A stretch of 64,000 nucleotides of DNA, taken from positions 62,001 to 126,000 of the forward strand of contig CAWIXS010000025.1 of assembly GCA_963840075.1 (NCBI GenBank), read 5' to 3'. Position 1 is the stretch's first letter. Each line of letters begins with the position of its first letter. The position numbers and the translations under genes are program-made. Shown in pieces: positions 27,626 through 37,497 of the stretch. This stretch comes from AWTP1-13 sp963840075 (GTDB taxonomy: Bacteria > Pseudomonadota > Alphaproteobacteria > Rhizobiales > Hyphomicrobiaceae). Under the pieces are notes generated by a model, which saw only the letters and a program-made list of their open reading frames with translations, had not been told where the DNA came from and did no database searches.

Positions 27626-29194
27626 ATGCGGGCCTGGAGACGAGGCGCAGCGCTCTTTGCGCTCATCGTTTGCGTGCTGCCCGCGATCCCTCCGGCGCAC
27701 GCCGACTTCTTCCTCGTGATGCCCTACACCTGCGAGATGAGCGGCGGACGGCCGCGGCTCACGCCCGGCCCGGAGCGCGGATACCGCATCATCGGCGAGC
27801 GCGAGCAGCGCAGGTTCAACGCCTGCTCGCCCGCCAACCCCGGCATGTGCCGGCGCTGGACCGTCTACCGCTTCGACCTCGACTGCAACGGCGTGCGCGT
27901 GCCGTGGGTGGAGGTGGTCGCGGCGGCCAACGACTCCGGCCGCCGGGCCCGGCTCGTGGACGGGAGCCTCGAGCTGCGCATGCCGCCGCCCTGGAGCCTG
28001 CCGCAGGACGATCCGTGCGCCTCCGACTCCGGCGAGGAAGGTCCCTTCAGCGATCGGCCGAGGCAGCGCCGGTGCGCCGAACGTCTGGCGCGGGCGCCCC
28101 CGGCCGTGGTGGAGATGCCCCGGGGCTTCGCGCCGATGCTGGGCATCGACGCCATCTTCGTGAGGGCGGCTCCCGACACCGCCAAGGCGCCTCCGCCCGA
28201 GCCGCCGCCTGCGGTGGAGGCCGGTGCCGAGCAGTCGCAGCCCATCCCCCGGGCCGATCCGCCGCCGTCGAAGCCGGCGGGCGGGGCGACGGCCAAGCGG
28301 ACTCCGCCCGCTACGCCCCCACCGCCGCCACCGCCTCAGGGCCTGCAGGAGGCGAATTCCAAGGCGAAGCCGCCGGCTCCGGCCGAGCCTCCTCCCGCCA
28401 AGGAGATGATTGCCCCGGCAAAAGAGGTTGCGGCTCCGAGCCCGCCGCCCAAGAGCCCGGCGCCGAAAAGCCCACCCCCGTCCAACAGCCCGCCGCCGCC
28501 CAAGGGCGCGACCGCACCGCCGCCTCCCACGAAGGCGGCCGCTGCGCCAAAAGAGGTCGCCGCCCCGCCACCCGAGGGCCCGTCGCCACCCGACGCCAAC
28601 CCGGCGGCAAAGGTTGCGGCTGCTCCCCCGGGGCCGAAGCGCGAGGCTCCCCCGCTGCCGCCGCCCCCCGCCAGGACGCCGGAGCAGGAGGACAAGGCGG
28701 CTCAGTCCTGGCTTTTCAGCTTCAGCACCCTGCGCACGCCGACGATGGGCGTCATTGTCGCCTTCACGGGCCTGACACTGGGCCTGCTCATCGCCTTCGC
28801 GGCGGCGCGCCGGCGCGAGCGCCTGCAGCACGCCGCAGGCACACGCGGGCGGGCGAGCGGCCTGCCGCAACTCGGCTTCGACGACGGCAGTGCACCGCCG
28901 GGCGAGGCCGCCTCGCCGCTCAGCCGGGTTCCGGGAGCGAGCGCGGCAGATGCCGCCCTCGCAGCCTGGGGCGAACGCGTCTTGCGCACGCGCAAGGAGG
29001 CGTTCGAGCTGTTGGCCGCCGGCGCGCGCCGCGGCACCGATGCCGCCGCCATCAAGAAGGTTGTCGATGCCCTGCGCAGGCACTGGCACCCGGACCTGGC
29101 CCAGGACGAGGCCGACCGCCAGGTGCGCGAGCTGCGCTCCAAGCAGATCAACGCCGCGTGGGACCTGCTGCAGGGCGAACGCGCCGACGCGTGA
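27626..29194 (+). CDS. membrane-anchored protein with proline-rich linker and C-terminal J-domain-like segment
   Basis: A 522-residue protein. Signal peptide to about residue 26 (IPPAHA/DFFLVMP), a Cys-containing exported N-domain (YTCEMSGGRPRL, FNACSPANPGMC, DLDCNG), a very Pro/Ala/Lys-rich linker over roughly residues 180-350, one membrane helix (MGVIVAFTGLTLGLLIAFAA, about 372-392), then a cytoplasmic tail. The tail ends with VVDALRRHWHPDLAQDEADR and KQINAAWDLLQ, which carries an HPD motif flanked by helices as in J-domains that stimulate DnaK. The topology would link a periplasmic domain to a cytoplasmic chaperone. ATG 27626 has GGGGG seven bases upstream. Confidence 0.75.
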   Translation: MRAWRRGAALFALIVCVLPAIPPAHADFFLVMPYTCEMSGGRPRLTPGPERGYRIIGEREQRRFNACSPANPGMCRRWTVYRFDLDCNGVRVPWVEVVAAANDSGRRARLVDGSLELRMPPPWSLPQDDPCASDSGEEGPFSDRPRQRRCAERLARAPPAVVEMPRGFAPMLGIDAIFVRAAPDTAKAPPPEPPPAVEAGAEQSQPIPRADPPPSKPAGGATAKRTPPATPPPPPPPQGLQEANSKAKPPAPAEPPPAKEMIAPAKEVAAPSPPPKSPAPKSPPPSNSPPPPKGATAPPPPTKAAAAPKEVAAPPPEGPSPPDANPAAKVAAAPPGPKREAPPLPPPPARTPEQEDKAAQSWLFSFSTLRTPTMGVIVAFTGLTLGLLIAFAAARRRERLQHAAGTRGRASGLPQLGFDDGSAPPGEAASPLSRVPGASAADAALAAWGERVLRTRKEAFELLAAGARRGTDAAAIKKVVDALRRHWHPDLAQDEADRQVRELRSKQINAAWDLLQGERADA

Positions 29195-29212
29195 TGCCGC
29201 GGTGGACGCAGA

Positions 29213-29240
29213 GTTGCACCTGCTGCGTTGCACCTGCTGC
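29213..29240. repeat. 14-bp tandem duplication
   Basis: GTTGCACCTGCTGC occurs twice in direct succession at 29213-29226 and 29227-29240, just past the stop codon of the J-domain-like gene. Confidence 0.85.
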
Positions 29241-29415
29241 ACGAATTCGCCGCTGGGAGCGCTCAGTTCTGCCGACTCGGGCCGGGGGTGCCGAGATACC
29301 GGCCCGCCCCGCAAGGCCGCCAGCGGCCGCTCTGGGCGCCGGGAAACGGCATCCTGGAGGCGCCCCTTCCCGACGATCTCCGGAGGCGAGTTGCAGGGCG
29401 TAGATCGGGGCAGGT

Positions 29416-29520
29416 GTAGGTTGGGTTAGGACCGAAGGCCCGTAACCCGACATCAGGCATGCACGACCGTTGCTCCTCGTGCGGTGTCGGGTTACGCGCT
29501 GCCGCGCCAACCCGACCTAC
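29416..29520. repeat. 105-bp imperfect inverted repeat (MITE/REP-like)
   Basis: GTAGGTTGGGTTAGG at the left end mirrors CCAACCCGACCTAC at the right end, and inside them CGTAACCCGACA mirrors TGTCGGGTTACG. Elements with GGGTTA/TAACCC arms of this kind are widely dispersed in bacterial genomes. It sits between two convergent genes, just past the hemA stop codon, and could fold as a terminator for either strand. Confidence 0.8.
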
Positions 29521-29533
29521 TCCGCCAACCCGC

Positions 29534-30763
29534 CTACTCCGCCGCCTCGGCGTGATAGTCTAAAGGCAGCCCGAGCTCGTGCCACAGCGTCGACAGCGAC
29601 GCCACCAGGCGGTCCATGTCGGCGTCGCTGTGCTGGGGCTGGGGCGTGATGCGCAGCCGCTCGGTGGAGCGCGGGACGGTCGGATAGTTGATCGGCTGCA
29701 CGTAGATGGCGAAGCGATCCAGAAGCGCGTCGGTGATGCGCTTGGTGAGGACGGGATCGCCCACCAGGATCGGCACGATGTGGCTCGGGTTCTCCATCAC
29801 CGGCAGGCGCGCGCTCCTGAGCCGCGCCTTCAAGACGCGCGCCCGCTCCTGATGGCGCTCGCGCTCCGCGCTCGACGCCTTCAAGTGCCTGATGCTGGCG
29901 GTGGCGCCGGCGGCGATCGCGGGGGGGAGCGAGGTGGTGAAGATGAAGCCCGGTGCATAGGAGCGGATCGTGTCGCACAGATCGCGTCCGCCGGCGATGT
30001 AGCCGCCCATGATGCCGAAGCCCTTGGCCAGCGTGCCGTTGACGATGTCGACCCGGTGCATGACACCCTGGCGCTCGGCGAGACCGCCGCCGCGCGGGCC
30101 GTAGAGGCCGACGGCGTGCACCTCGTCGAGGTAGGTGAGCGCGCCGTACTTGTCGGCAAGGTCGCAGATTGCCCCGATCGGCGCCATCAGCCCGTCCATG
30201 GAGTAGCACGACTCGAAGGCGATCACCTTGGGCCGCTCGCGGTCGACGGCCTTGAGCTTGGCCTCCAGGTCCGCCGGATCGTTGTTGCGCCAGATCACCT
30301 TCTCGCCACCGCCGTTGCGGATGCCGGCGATCATCGAGGCGTGGTTCTTGGCGTCGGAGAAGATCACGAGCCCGGGCAGCAGCTTGCGGAGCGTCGCGAG
30401 CGTGGTGTCGTTGGCGACGTAGGCCGACGTGAACAGGAGGGCCGTCTCCTTGGCGTGCAGATCGGCGATCTCGGCCTCCAGCTGGACGTGATAGTGCGTG
30501 GTGCCCGAGATGTTGCGGGTGCCGCCCGAGCCGGCGCCGGCGGCGTCGATCGCCGCGTGCATCGCCTCCAAGACGACGGGGTGCTGGCCCATGCCGAGGT
30601 AGTCGTTGGAGCACCACACCGTGATCGGGCGCGGGTCGCCGCCCCGGTAGTGAGACGCGGCAGGAAAGTGCCCCCGATCCCGCCTGATGTCGGCGAAGAC
30701 CCGATAACGGCCTTCGTCCTTCAGCGCCTGCAATGCGCTGGCAAATGCCTTCGCGTAGTCCAT
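29534..30763 (-). CDS. hemA: 5-aminolevulinate synthase
   Basis: A 409-residue PLP enzyme that condenses glycine with succinyl-CoA, the first step of haem synthesis in Alphaproteobacteria. It opens MDYAKAFASALQALKDEGRY and contains VWCSNDYLGMGQHP, GSGGTRNISGTTHYHVQLE, YLDEVHAVGLYGPRGGG, the PLP-lysine segment NGTLAKGFGIMGGYIAG and IFTTSLPPAIAAGA. These identify ALAS rather than KBL or BioF. I chose ATG 30763, preceded by GAGGGTGAG; the longer frame to 30895 is not conserved in type. The 105-bp inverted repeat lies just past its stop. Confidence 0.95.
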   Translation of the reverse strand: MDYAKAFASALQALKDEGRYRVFADIRRDRGHFPAASHYRGGDPRPITVWCSNDYLGMGQHPVVLEAMHAAIDAAGAGSGGTRNISGTTHYHVQLEAEIADLHAKETALLFTSAYVANDTTLATLRKLLPGLVIFSDAKNHASMIAGIRNGGGEKVIWRNNDPADLEAKLKAVDRERPKVIAFESCYSMDGLMAPIGAICDLADKYGALTYLDEVHAVGLYGPRGGGLAERQGVMHRVDIVNGTLAKGFGIMGGYIAGGRDLCDTIRSYAPGFIFTTSLPPAIAAGATASIRHLKASSAERERHQERARVLKARLRSARLPVMENPSHIVPILVGDPVLTKRITDALLDRFAIYVQPINYPTVPRSTERLRITPQPQHSDADMDRLVASLSTLWHELGLPLDYHAEAAE

Positions 30764-31030
30764 CAGCTCACCCTCGCCACGCGGGGCGGACCCTTCGCCG
30801 CTTCCCTGGATGCATTCTAAACAACGATCGCACTCCGGCATAGAGTACCAAAGGTCCAAGCGATCGGCTGTGAAAGCCCGAATATCGGAGCACATGCCAC
30901 GTCGCCCCCCCTGTTGGATCCGCGATATGAGGTCGCACGATGCGTTGGGATGGAGTCTCGAGGCTGCTGCCGCGCCAGGCCGCGCACCCGTGTGTGCGGC
31001 CGGCGGCCGTGGCGGTGGCAGCAGACCGGG

Positions 31031-31477
31031 CTACGACGTCCTCCGCTTGGGCTGGACGACATCCCCGCGCAGCGGTCCGAGGATGCCCAACAGCTCGCGC
31101 TGCTCGCGCTGCGCGACGCCGAACTTGTTGAGCGAGATGACGAGGTCCTCCACCAGCGCGTTGAAATCGCCGTTGCGGATGTTCAGGCCACGGTGAGCCT
31201 CGCGCATGCTGCGGCCTTCGTACTTGCAGGGACCGCCGGAGGCGGCGCAGATCTGCTGCACGAGCAGGCGCTTGAGCCGCGGGATGTCGGTGTTGGCGAA
31301 GAAGCGGTTGATGCGCTTGTCGCGCGCAACGTTGCCGACGAAGTCGTTGACGACCAGGACGATCGCCTGACGCCCGCCGAGGCGCTGATAGAGCGATCGC
31401 TGGTAGAATGTGGCGTGGGCCCACGTCGTCGTCAAAGCGAGAGCCAGCAGGATGCCGGCTAGGCGCATGGAGCGCAT
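31031..31477 (-). CDS. exported group I truncated haemoglobin
   Basis: A 148-residue protein with an N-terminal signal peptide (AGILLALALTTTWAHA) and a truncated globin domain: SLYQRLGGRQAIVLVVNDFV, DKRINRFFANTDIPRLKRLL, GGPCKYEGRSMREAHRGLNI and a final helix. The His of REAHRGL is at the proximal haem-ligand position. Group I trHbs bind O2 or NO; an exported version is less common and would act in the periplasm. ATG 31477 has AGGGAG eight bases upstream. It lies downstream of the AAA+ gene and upstream of hemA on the same strand. Confidence 0.88.
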   Translation of the reverse strand: MRSMRLAGILLALALTTTWAHATFYQRSLYQRLGGRQAIVLVVNDFVGNVARDKRINRFFANTDIPRLKRLLVQQICAASGGPCKYEGRSMREAHRGLNIRNGDFNALVEDLVISLNKFGVAQREQRELLGILGPLRGDVVQPKRRTS

Positions 31478-31723
31478 GGGGGTGTCTCCCTTCACTTGAT
31501 GTGCAGGTTTCAGGACTCGTTTCAGGACTCGGGCCCGCTGCCGCCGCGGCCTGAGCCGAGGTCGAGCCGACACGGTGGCGAGCACATCAAATACGGGGCG
31601 GGCGGGGCACTGGAGGCATCACGCGCGCCTCAACTCGTCGTGATGCGCCCCGCGCCGCGAGCTGGCGGCTGGGGGCGGCGACGCCTCTAGCTAGGCATAC
31701 TGACGGTGTCGGGTGCGACCGGG

Positions 31724-33460
31724 CTAGGCACGCGGCCGAGCCGCTCTGCCCCCCAGCAGCTCGATGTTCAGCCTGCCGCCGGTGACGAGCATGTCGTCGA
31801 GGGCGTCGCAAAGGTCGGCGCCGGTCACGGTGCCACGGCCGTCGCGCGCGATGCTGGCCTGGGCGGCGCGCCGCATCATCTCCTTTATGAAGGCCGCGCT
31901 CACACCCTCGGTACGCCCGACGGCGTCGTCGGCGACGGCAGGGTCGAGCACGAGCCCCCTGCCGTAGAGCCGGACGAGCTTGTCGCGGCCGGCCGCGTCG
32001 GGCAGCGGCACCTCGATGGCCTGGTCGATGCGACCCGGCCGCCCGGCAAGCGCGCTCTCGATCTGCTCGGGCCGGTTGGTCGTCAACACGAATATTATGT
32101 CCGCGTCCTGCTTGAGCCCGTCCATCTCGTTGAGCAGCCGATTGAGCAGCGACTCCTCGCAGGGGCCTCCCATGTCCTCACGGTCGCGCGCGATCAGATC
32201 GACATCCTCGATCACCACCAGAGCCGGCTGGAGCAGACGGGCAAGCGTCATGTACTGGCCGAGAATGCCGACTTGCTCTGCCGTGATGATCAGTGTGGTG
32301 TGGCCCGGCAGGCTGCTCGCGAGATACCTGATCGTGTGCGTCTTTCCCGTCCCCGGAGGGCCGTAAAGCAGGATGCCCTTGCGCGTCGACTGACCCAGGC
32401 GGCGCAGCGCGTCGCGGCTGCGCACGAACTCGAGGACGTTGCGGTCGAGCAGGCTCAGCGTCGCTGGCGGCAGCACCACCTCGTCTCTGGCAACCGGCGG
32501 CAATCTATGCACCGTCATGCCCTTGGTGCGCCCGCGATAGTCGCTGTCGGTCTCGAGCGACAGCACCTTGCCGCGGTATGTGCGCGCCGCATTGACGGCT
32601 GCTTCGAGCGCGCCGAAGGCGGCAGCGACGAGGTCGCTTCCGGCGGCGCCGGCAGGCACGGCGATCTCGACCCTCAGGCCTGCCTCGGCCCCGAACTCGC
32701 GATGGAAGGAGAGCACCACGGCGTAGCGCATGTCGCCGGCGCGACAGAGCCAGAGGCCGTTCTCGAGACACCGCGCGGGGCGATCCTCGCCGGCATCGAC
32801 ATCCTGGAACTGCGCCGCCGCGATCGTCGGGGCGTGTTGCCCGCCCTCGGTCAGGGTTGCGAAGGTGATGGTCTCGTAACGGTGCCGCTCGAAGATACCG
32901 AGAAAGCGCACCGCCGGACGCGCCATCAGCTGATCGAGGGCGATCTGCACGTCGGCGCGCATGTGACCCGGAAACTGGCGGGTCGTAGTCACCAGCTGGT
33001 CCTGCGGGATGCCCGCAAAGAACCAGGCCAGCGCCTCATGGACGTATTTGAACGGCGTGCGCTCCGACGCAGCCGACAGACGATCTGCCGCGGCCATGAT
33101 GCAGTCAATGCAGACATGTCCGGCCGCCCCCGGATACCCCAGCGCCACCTCGGAGGCGGGTCTGCCGCACACGGCGCAACGGCTGCCGTCCGACCCGGCA
33201 TGGAGCCTCACCTCGAGCGGATAGCCGCTCTCCTCGATACGCTTCTCTGCGACCTGGACGAGGGCCTCGGCGACCACCTTCGGATAGCTGCCGCACTTGG
33301 CGCGGCCCTCGGATCGCAGCCGCATGGCGCAGGCGGTAGCCTGCACTTCCGGAAAGCCGAAGGTCGACTCGAGCAGACCGGCGACGAACCGGTGAGGCGT
33401 CCTGTCGTCGCCCTGAAAGACGATGTCGATGTTGCCGGCGTCGCTGGGAATATCCTGCAT
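31724..33460 (-). CDS. AAA+ ATPase with N-terminal ClpS-like domain and ClpX-type zinc finger
   Basis: A 578-residue protein. Residues 10-88 resemble ClpS: GDDRTPHRFV matches the DDxTPxxFV loop that contacts N-degrons, followed by EGRAKCGSYPKVVAEALVQV and a C-terminal YPLEVRL. The His of the ClpS pocket appears replaced by Arg. Residues 95-120 are a C4 zinc finger (C95, C98, C117, C120) like that of ClpX. A middle region follows, then an FtsH/p97-type AAA module: Walker A GPPGTGKT (367-374), Walker B VVIEDVDLI (415-423), TTN sensor (460-462) and GRPGR arginine finger (473-477). No protease domain is present. It probably unfolds substrates selected by the ClpS-like domain. Confidence 0.85.
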   Translation of the reverse strand: MQDIPSDAGNIDIVFQGDDRTPHRFVAGLLESTFGFPEVQATACAMRLRSEGRAKCGSYPKVVAEALVQVAEKRIEESGYPLEVRLHAGSDGSRCAVCGRPASEVALGYPGAAGHVCIDCIMAAADRLSAASERTPFKYVHEALAWFFAGIPQDQLVTTTRQFPGHMRADVQIALDQLMARPAVRFLGIFERHRYETITFATLTEGGQHAPTIAAAQFQDVDAGEDRPARCLENGLWLCRAGDMRYAVVLSFHREFGAEAGLRVEIAVPAGAAGSDLVAAAFGALEAAVNAARTYRGKVLSLETDSDYRGRTKGMTVHRLPPVARDEVVLPPATLSLLDRNVLEFVRSRDALRRLGQSTRKGILLYGPPGTGKTHTIRYLASSLPGHTTLIITAEQVGILGQYMTLARLLQPALVVIEDVDLIARDREDMGGPCEESLLNRLLNEMDGLKQDADIIFVLTTNRPEQIESALAGRPGRIDQAIEVPLPDAAGRDKLVRLYGRGLVLDPAVADDAVGRTEGVSAAFIKEMMRRAAQASIARDGRGTVTGADLCDALDDMLVTGGRLNIELLGGRAARPRA

Positions 33461-33539
33461 GAATGGCTGCCCTCATTGCGATGGCAGCCATTTCACATCG
33501 ACAATTCGGCGGCATTCCGGCGCCTCCGGCCGGAAGCGG

Positions 33540-34814
33540 TCAATACGCGCCGGCCTGACGGCCGATGTCGTCCTTGAGGTAGATGTCGCGCCGGAAGTGC
33601 ACGGCGCCGTCCGGCGTGGCCCACGCCGTGACGTAGGCGAAGTAGAGGGGTATCGGGCGCTTCAGCTTCACGTCGCGGCGCTCACCCGACTCCTTCATCT
33701 GGCGCACGTGCTCGGGCTTCCAGCCCTGCTCGGCCACGATCCACGCCACCAGGGTCTCGATGCCGGCGATGCGCACGCAGCCCGAGCTCGCGGCGCGGAA
33801 GTTGCGCCCGAACAGCGACGGCTTCGGCGTGTCGTGCATGTAGACGGAGTGCGCGTTGGGGAAGTTGATCTTGACGAACCCCAGCGGGTTCTCCGGGCCC
33901 GGCTGCTGCCGGTAGATGAGGGTCTTCACCTCCGGCCCGTTCCAGTTGATCTTTCTGGGCTCGAGCTTGCGGCCGCCCGAGTAGGCGTCGATCTTGAACT
34001 TGACGAGCACGCTGACCCCGCGGCGCGCCAACTTCTGGCCCGTGGGGATCAGGTCCTCGCCGACCACGGTCGGCGGCAGGTGCCACACGGCGTTGAAGTT
34101 GAGCTCCTGGATCGACGACTTGAGGAGCGGCGTCGCCCGGTCGATCTTGCCGACGATGCCCGCATGGCGCGACACGACGGCGCCGTTCTCCACGGCCTCG
34201 ACCTGCGCGGCCGGAATGTTGACCGCCACGTACTTGCCGGGCGTCTTGGCGTGCTCGGAGAGGCGCGTGAGATTGGTGCGCAGCTGCTTCAGCCGAGAGG
34301 CCGCCGGCACGTTCATGGCGGTGGCCGTCGCCTTGTCGACGACGCCGGTCGGCGCGAGGCCGTTGGCGGTCTGGTAGCGGCGCACCGCCTGGTCGAGGTC
34401 GTAGTCGAAGTATTCCGAGGTGGAGCCCTCGTCCTGCAGCTCGCCCGAGAGGCGCAGGCGCTGGCGCAATACGAGGACGGCGGGCTGGGTGGTCCCCAGC
34501 TCCAGCTTCACGTCGGGCAGCTTGCGCCAGCCACCCTTGGCAACGATGCCGGCATAGCGGGCGATCGCCGCCTTGGTCGGGGCGAGGTTGGCCCCGCCCA
34601 GGGTGGGAACGCCCTTGGCCGGCTTCGCCTCCCACTCGCGGATGAACTCGCGCTCGCTGGCGTCGACGCCGCCGGCGTAGCCGGGCCCCAGGGCCCGCAT
34701 CCAGGACTTGTCGCCCTGCTGGGCCTCGGCCTGCTGGACGAGGGTCGGCCCCGTCCACAGCAGCGCCAGAGCGGCCACCCCTGCCGCTCCCCCAAACCGT
34801 CGCAATGGCCGCAT
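33540..34814 (-). CDS. L,D-transpeptidase (YkuD domain), second copy
   Basis: A 424-residue periplasmic enzyme. The signal peptide ends near QQAEAQ; a scaffold with VLVLRQRLRLSGELQDEGS and YFDYDLDQAVRRYQTANGL (peptidoglycan-binding-like) precedes the YkuD domain, with VYMHDTPKPSLFG and the catalytic ASSGCVRIAG near residue 348. Here Ser precedes the Gly-Cys where most family members have His, which is seen in several YcbB-like proteins. It is shorter than, and only distantly similar to, the copy at 14.7 kb. GGAAG lies eleven bases before ATG 34814. Confidence 0.88.
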   Translation of the reverse strand: MRPLRRFGGAAGVAALALLWTGPTLVQQAEAQQGDKSWMRALGPGYAGGVDASEREFIREWEAKPAKGVPTLGGANLAPTKAAIARYAGIVAKGGWRKLPDVKLELGTTQPAVLVLRQRLRLSGELQDEGSTSEYFDYDLDQAVRRYQTANGLAPTGVVDKATATAMNVPAASRLKQLRTNLTRLSEHAKTPGKYVAVNIPAAQVEAVENGAVVSRHAGIVGKIDRATPLLKSSIQELNFNAVWHLPPTVVGEDLIPTGQKLARRGVSVLVKFKIDAYSGGRKLEPRKINWNGPEVKTLIYRQQPGPENPLGFVKINFPNAHSVYMHDTPKPSLFGRNFRAASSGCVRIAGIETLVAWIVAEQGWKPEHVRQMKESGERRDVKLKRPIPLYFAYVTAWATPDGAVHFRRDIYLKDDIGRQAGAY

Positions 34815-34953
34815 TTTGTTGTGTGCTTCCGGTCGATTCCCCCTGACTGCGCCGCAACCTGCGGTATATGCGGCCTCGAGGGAAGCCCAAATCGCGAATC
34901 GTCCGAGCAGAGCCTGCCCAGGTGGTGCAAAGCGGTCACGGCGACGCAGAGGG

Positions 34954-36808
<1,855 letters not shown>

Positions 36809-37497
36809 GCAGGTTTAGTGCCGCGCCGCCCTGGGGACCATCCCATCGGCTGAGACGTGGCACCTCCGGGCACCTCCGGCCCGCGCTTGGCGGATACGCT
36901 CCCGGCCTGAATTCGGATTGCGGATCGTAGGGCGCAATAAGGCGTCAGCCGCATTGCGCCGGACTTCGCGCATCGCTCGTGGCACGGTAATTCCGGTGCA
37001 ATGCCGCTTCGCCGCATTGCACCCTCCTATGAGCAGTGGCTTGTCAAGCTCCGAGCTTGAGCTTTTTGAACGTTATCGGGTTCGCATGCGTCGTTCCTCC
37101 CGAGGGGTTGGGCAAGCGATGAGGTGCGTGGCGCTGGCGTCGCGCGGGGCCGGTCGGGCTGGTGCGGGCGAGGCCCGCAGCCACCTCCTATCCGTTCCCG
37201 GTCGTCCGGACGGACGCCGGGGTGACCCTATTCCGCATTCGCTTGACAGCGCTGGTCGACCAGTGAGGACGCCCCATCTACGAGAACGGCTGCTGGCCTG
37301 GGATCGGGCCAGCCGGCCCGGGTGCAATTCGAGCGTCTTCACCCGCGCGACGCACGAGCGCCACGCACCTCAATCGATTGCCTCGGCCCTCCTCATCGCA
37401 AAAGGTCCATTCCTTGGTTCGACCCCGGCGGAGCCATTCCTCCGTCCCGACCACTTCCCTCACCGGCGCCACGCTCGGCCGGTCGGGTGGAGGCGCC
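36809..37497. other. 689-bp stretch without a gene between ABC exporter and transposase
   Basis: No open frame here has a ribosome-binding site and recognisable composition. It holds TCAAGCT-CCG-AGCTTGA (37044-37060) followed by GCTTTTTG, a terminator-like hairpin on the plus strand; GTCCGGAC (37204-37211); and the 12-bp palindrome CTGGTCGACCAG (37252-37263). Part of it may be the 3' non-coding end of the IS110-type element, where related elements carry their guide RNA or subterminal repeats. Confidence 0.45.

Larger units (their letters stand above)
29195..29533. other. intergenic stretch holding two repeats
   Basis: 339 bases between convergent genes. It contains the 14-base tandem duplication at 29213-29240 and the long inverted repeat at 29416-29520, both described separately. 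Nothing coding is supported. Confidence 0.5.

Noticed and set aside
30764..30895. N-terminal extension of hemA with a CxxCxxC-like segment
   Set aside because: The family starts at MDYAK, the internal ATG has a good ribosome-binding site, and the extension overlaps the likely promoter region.
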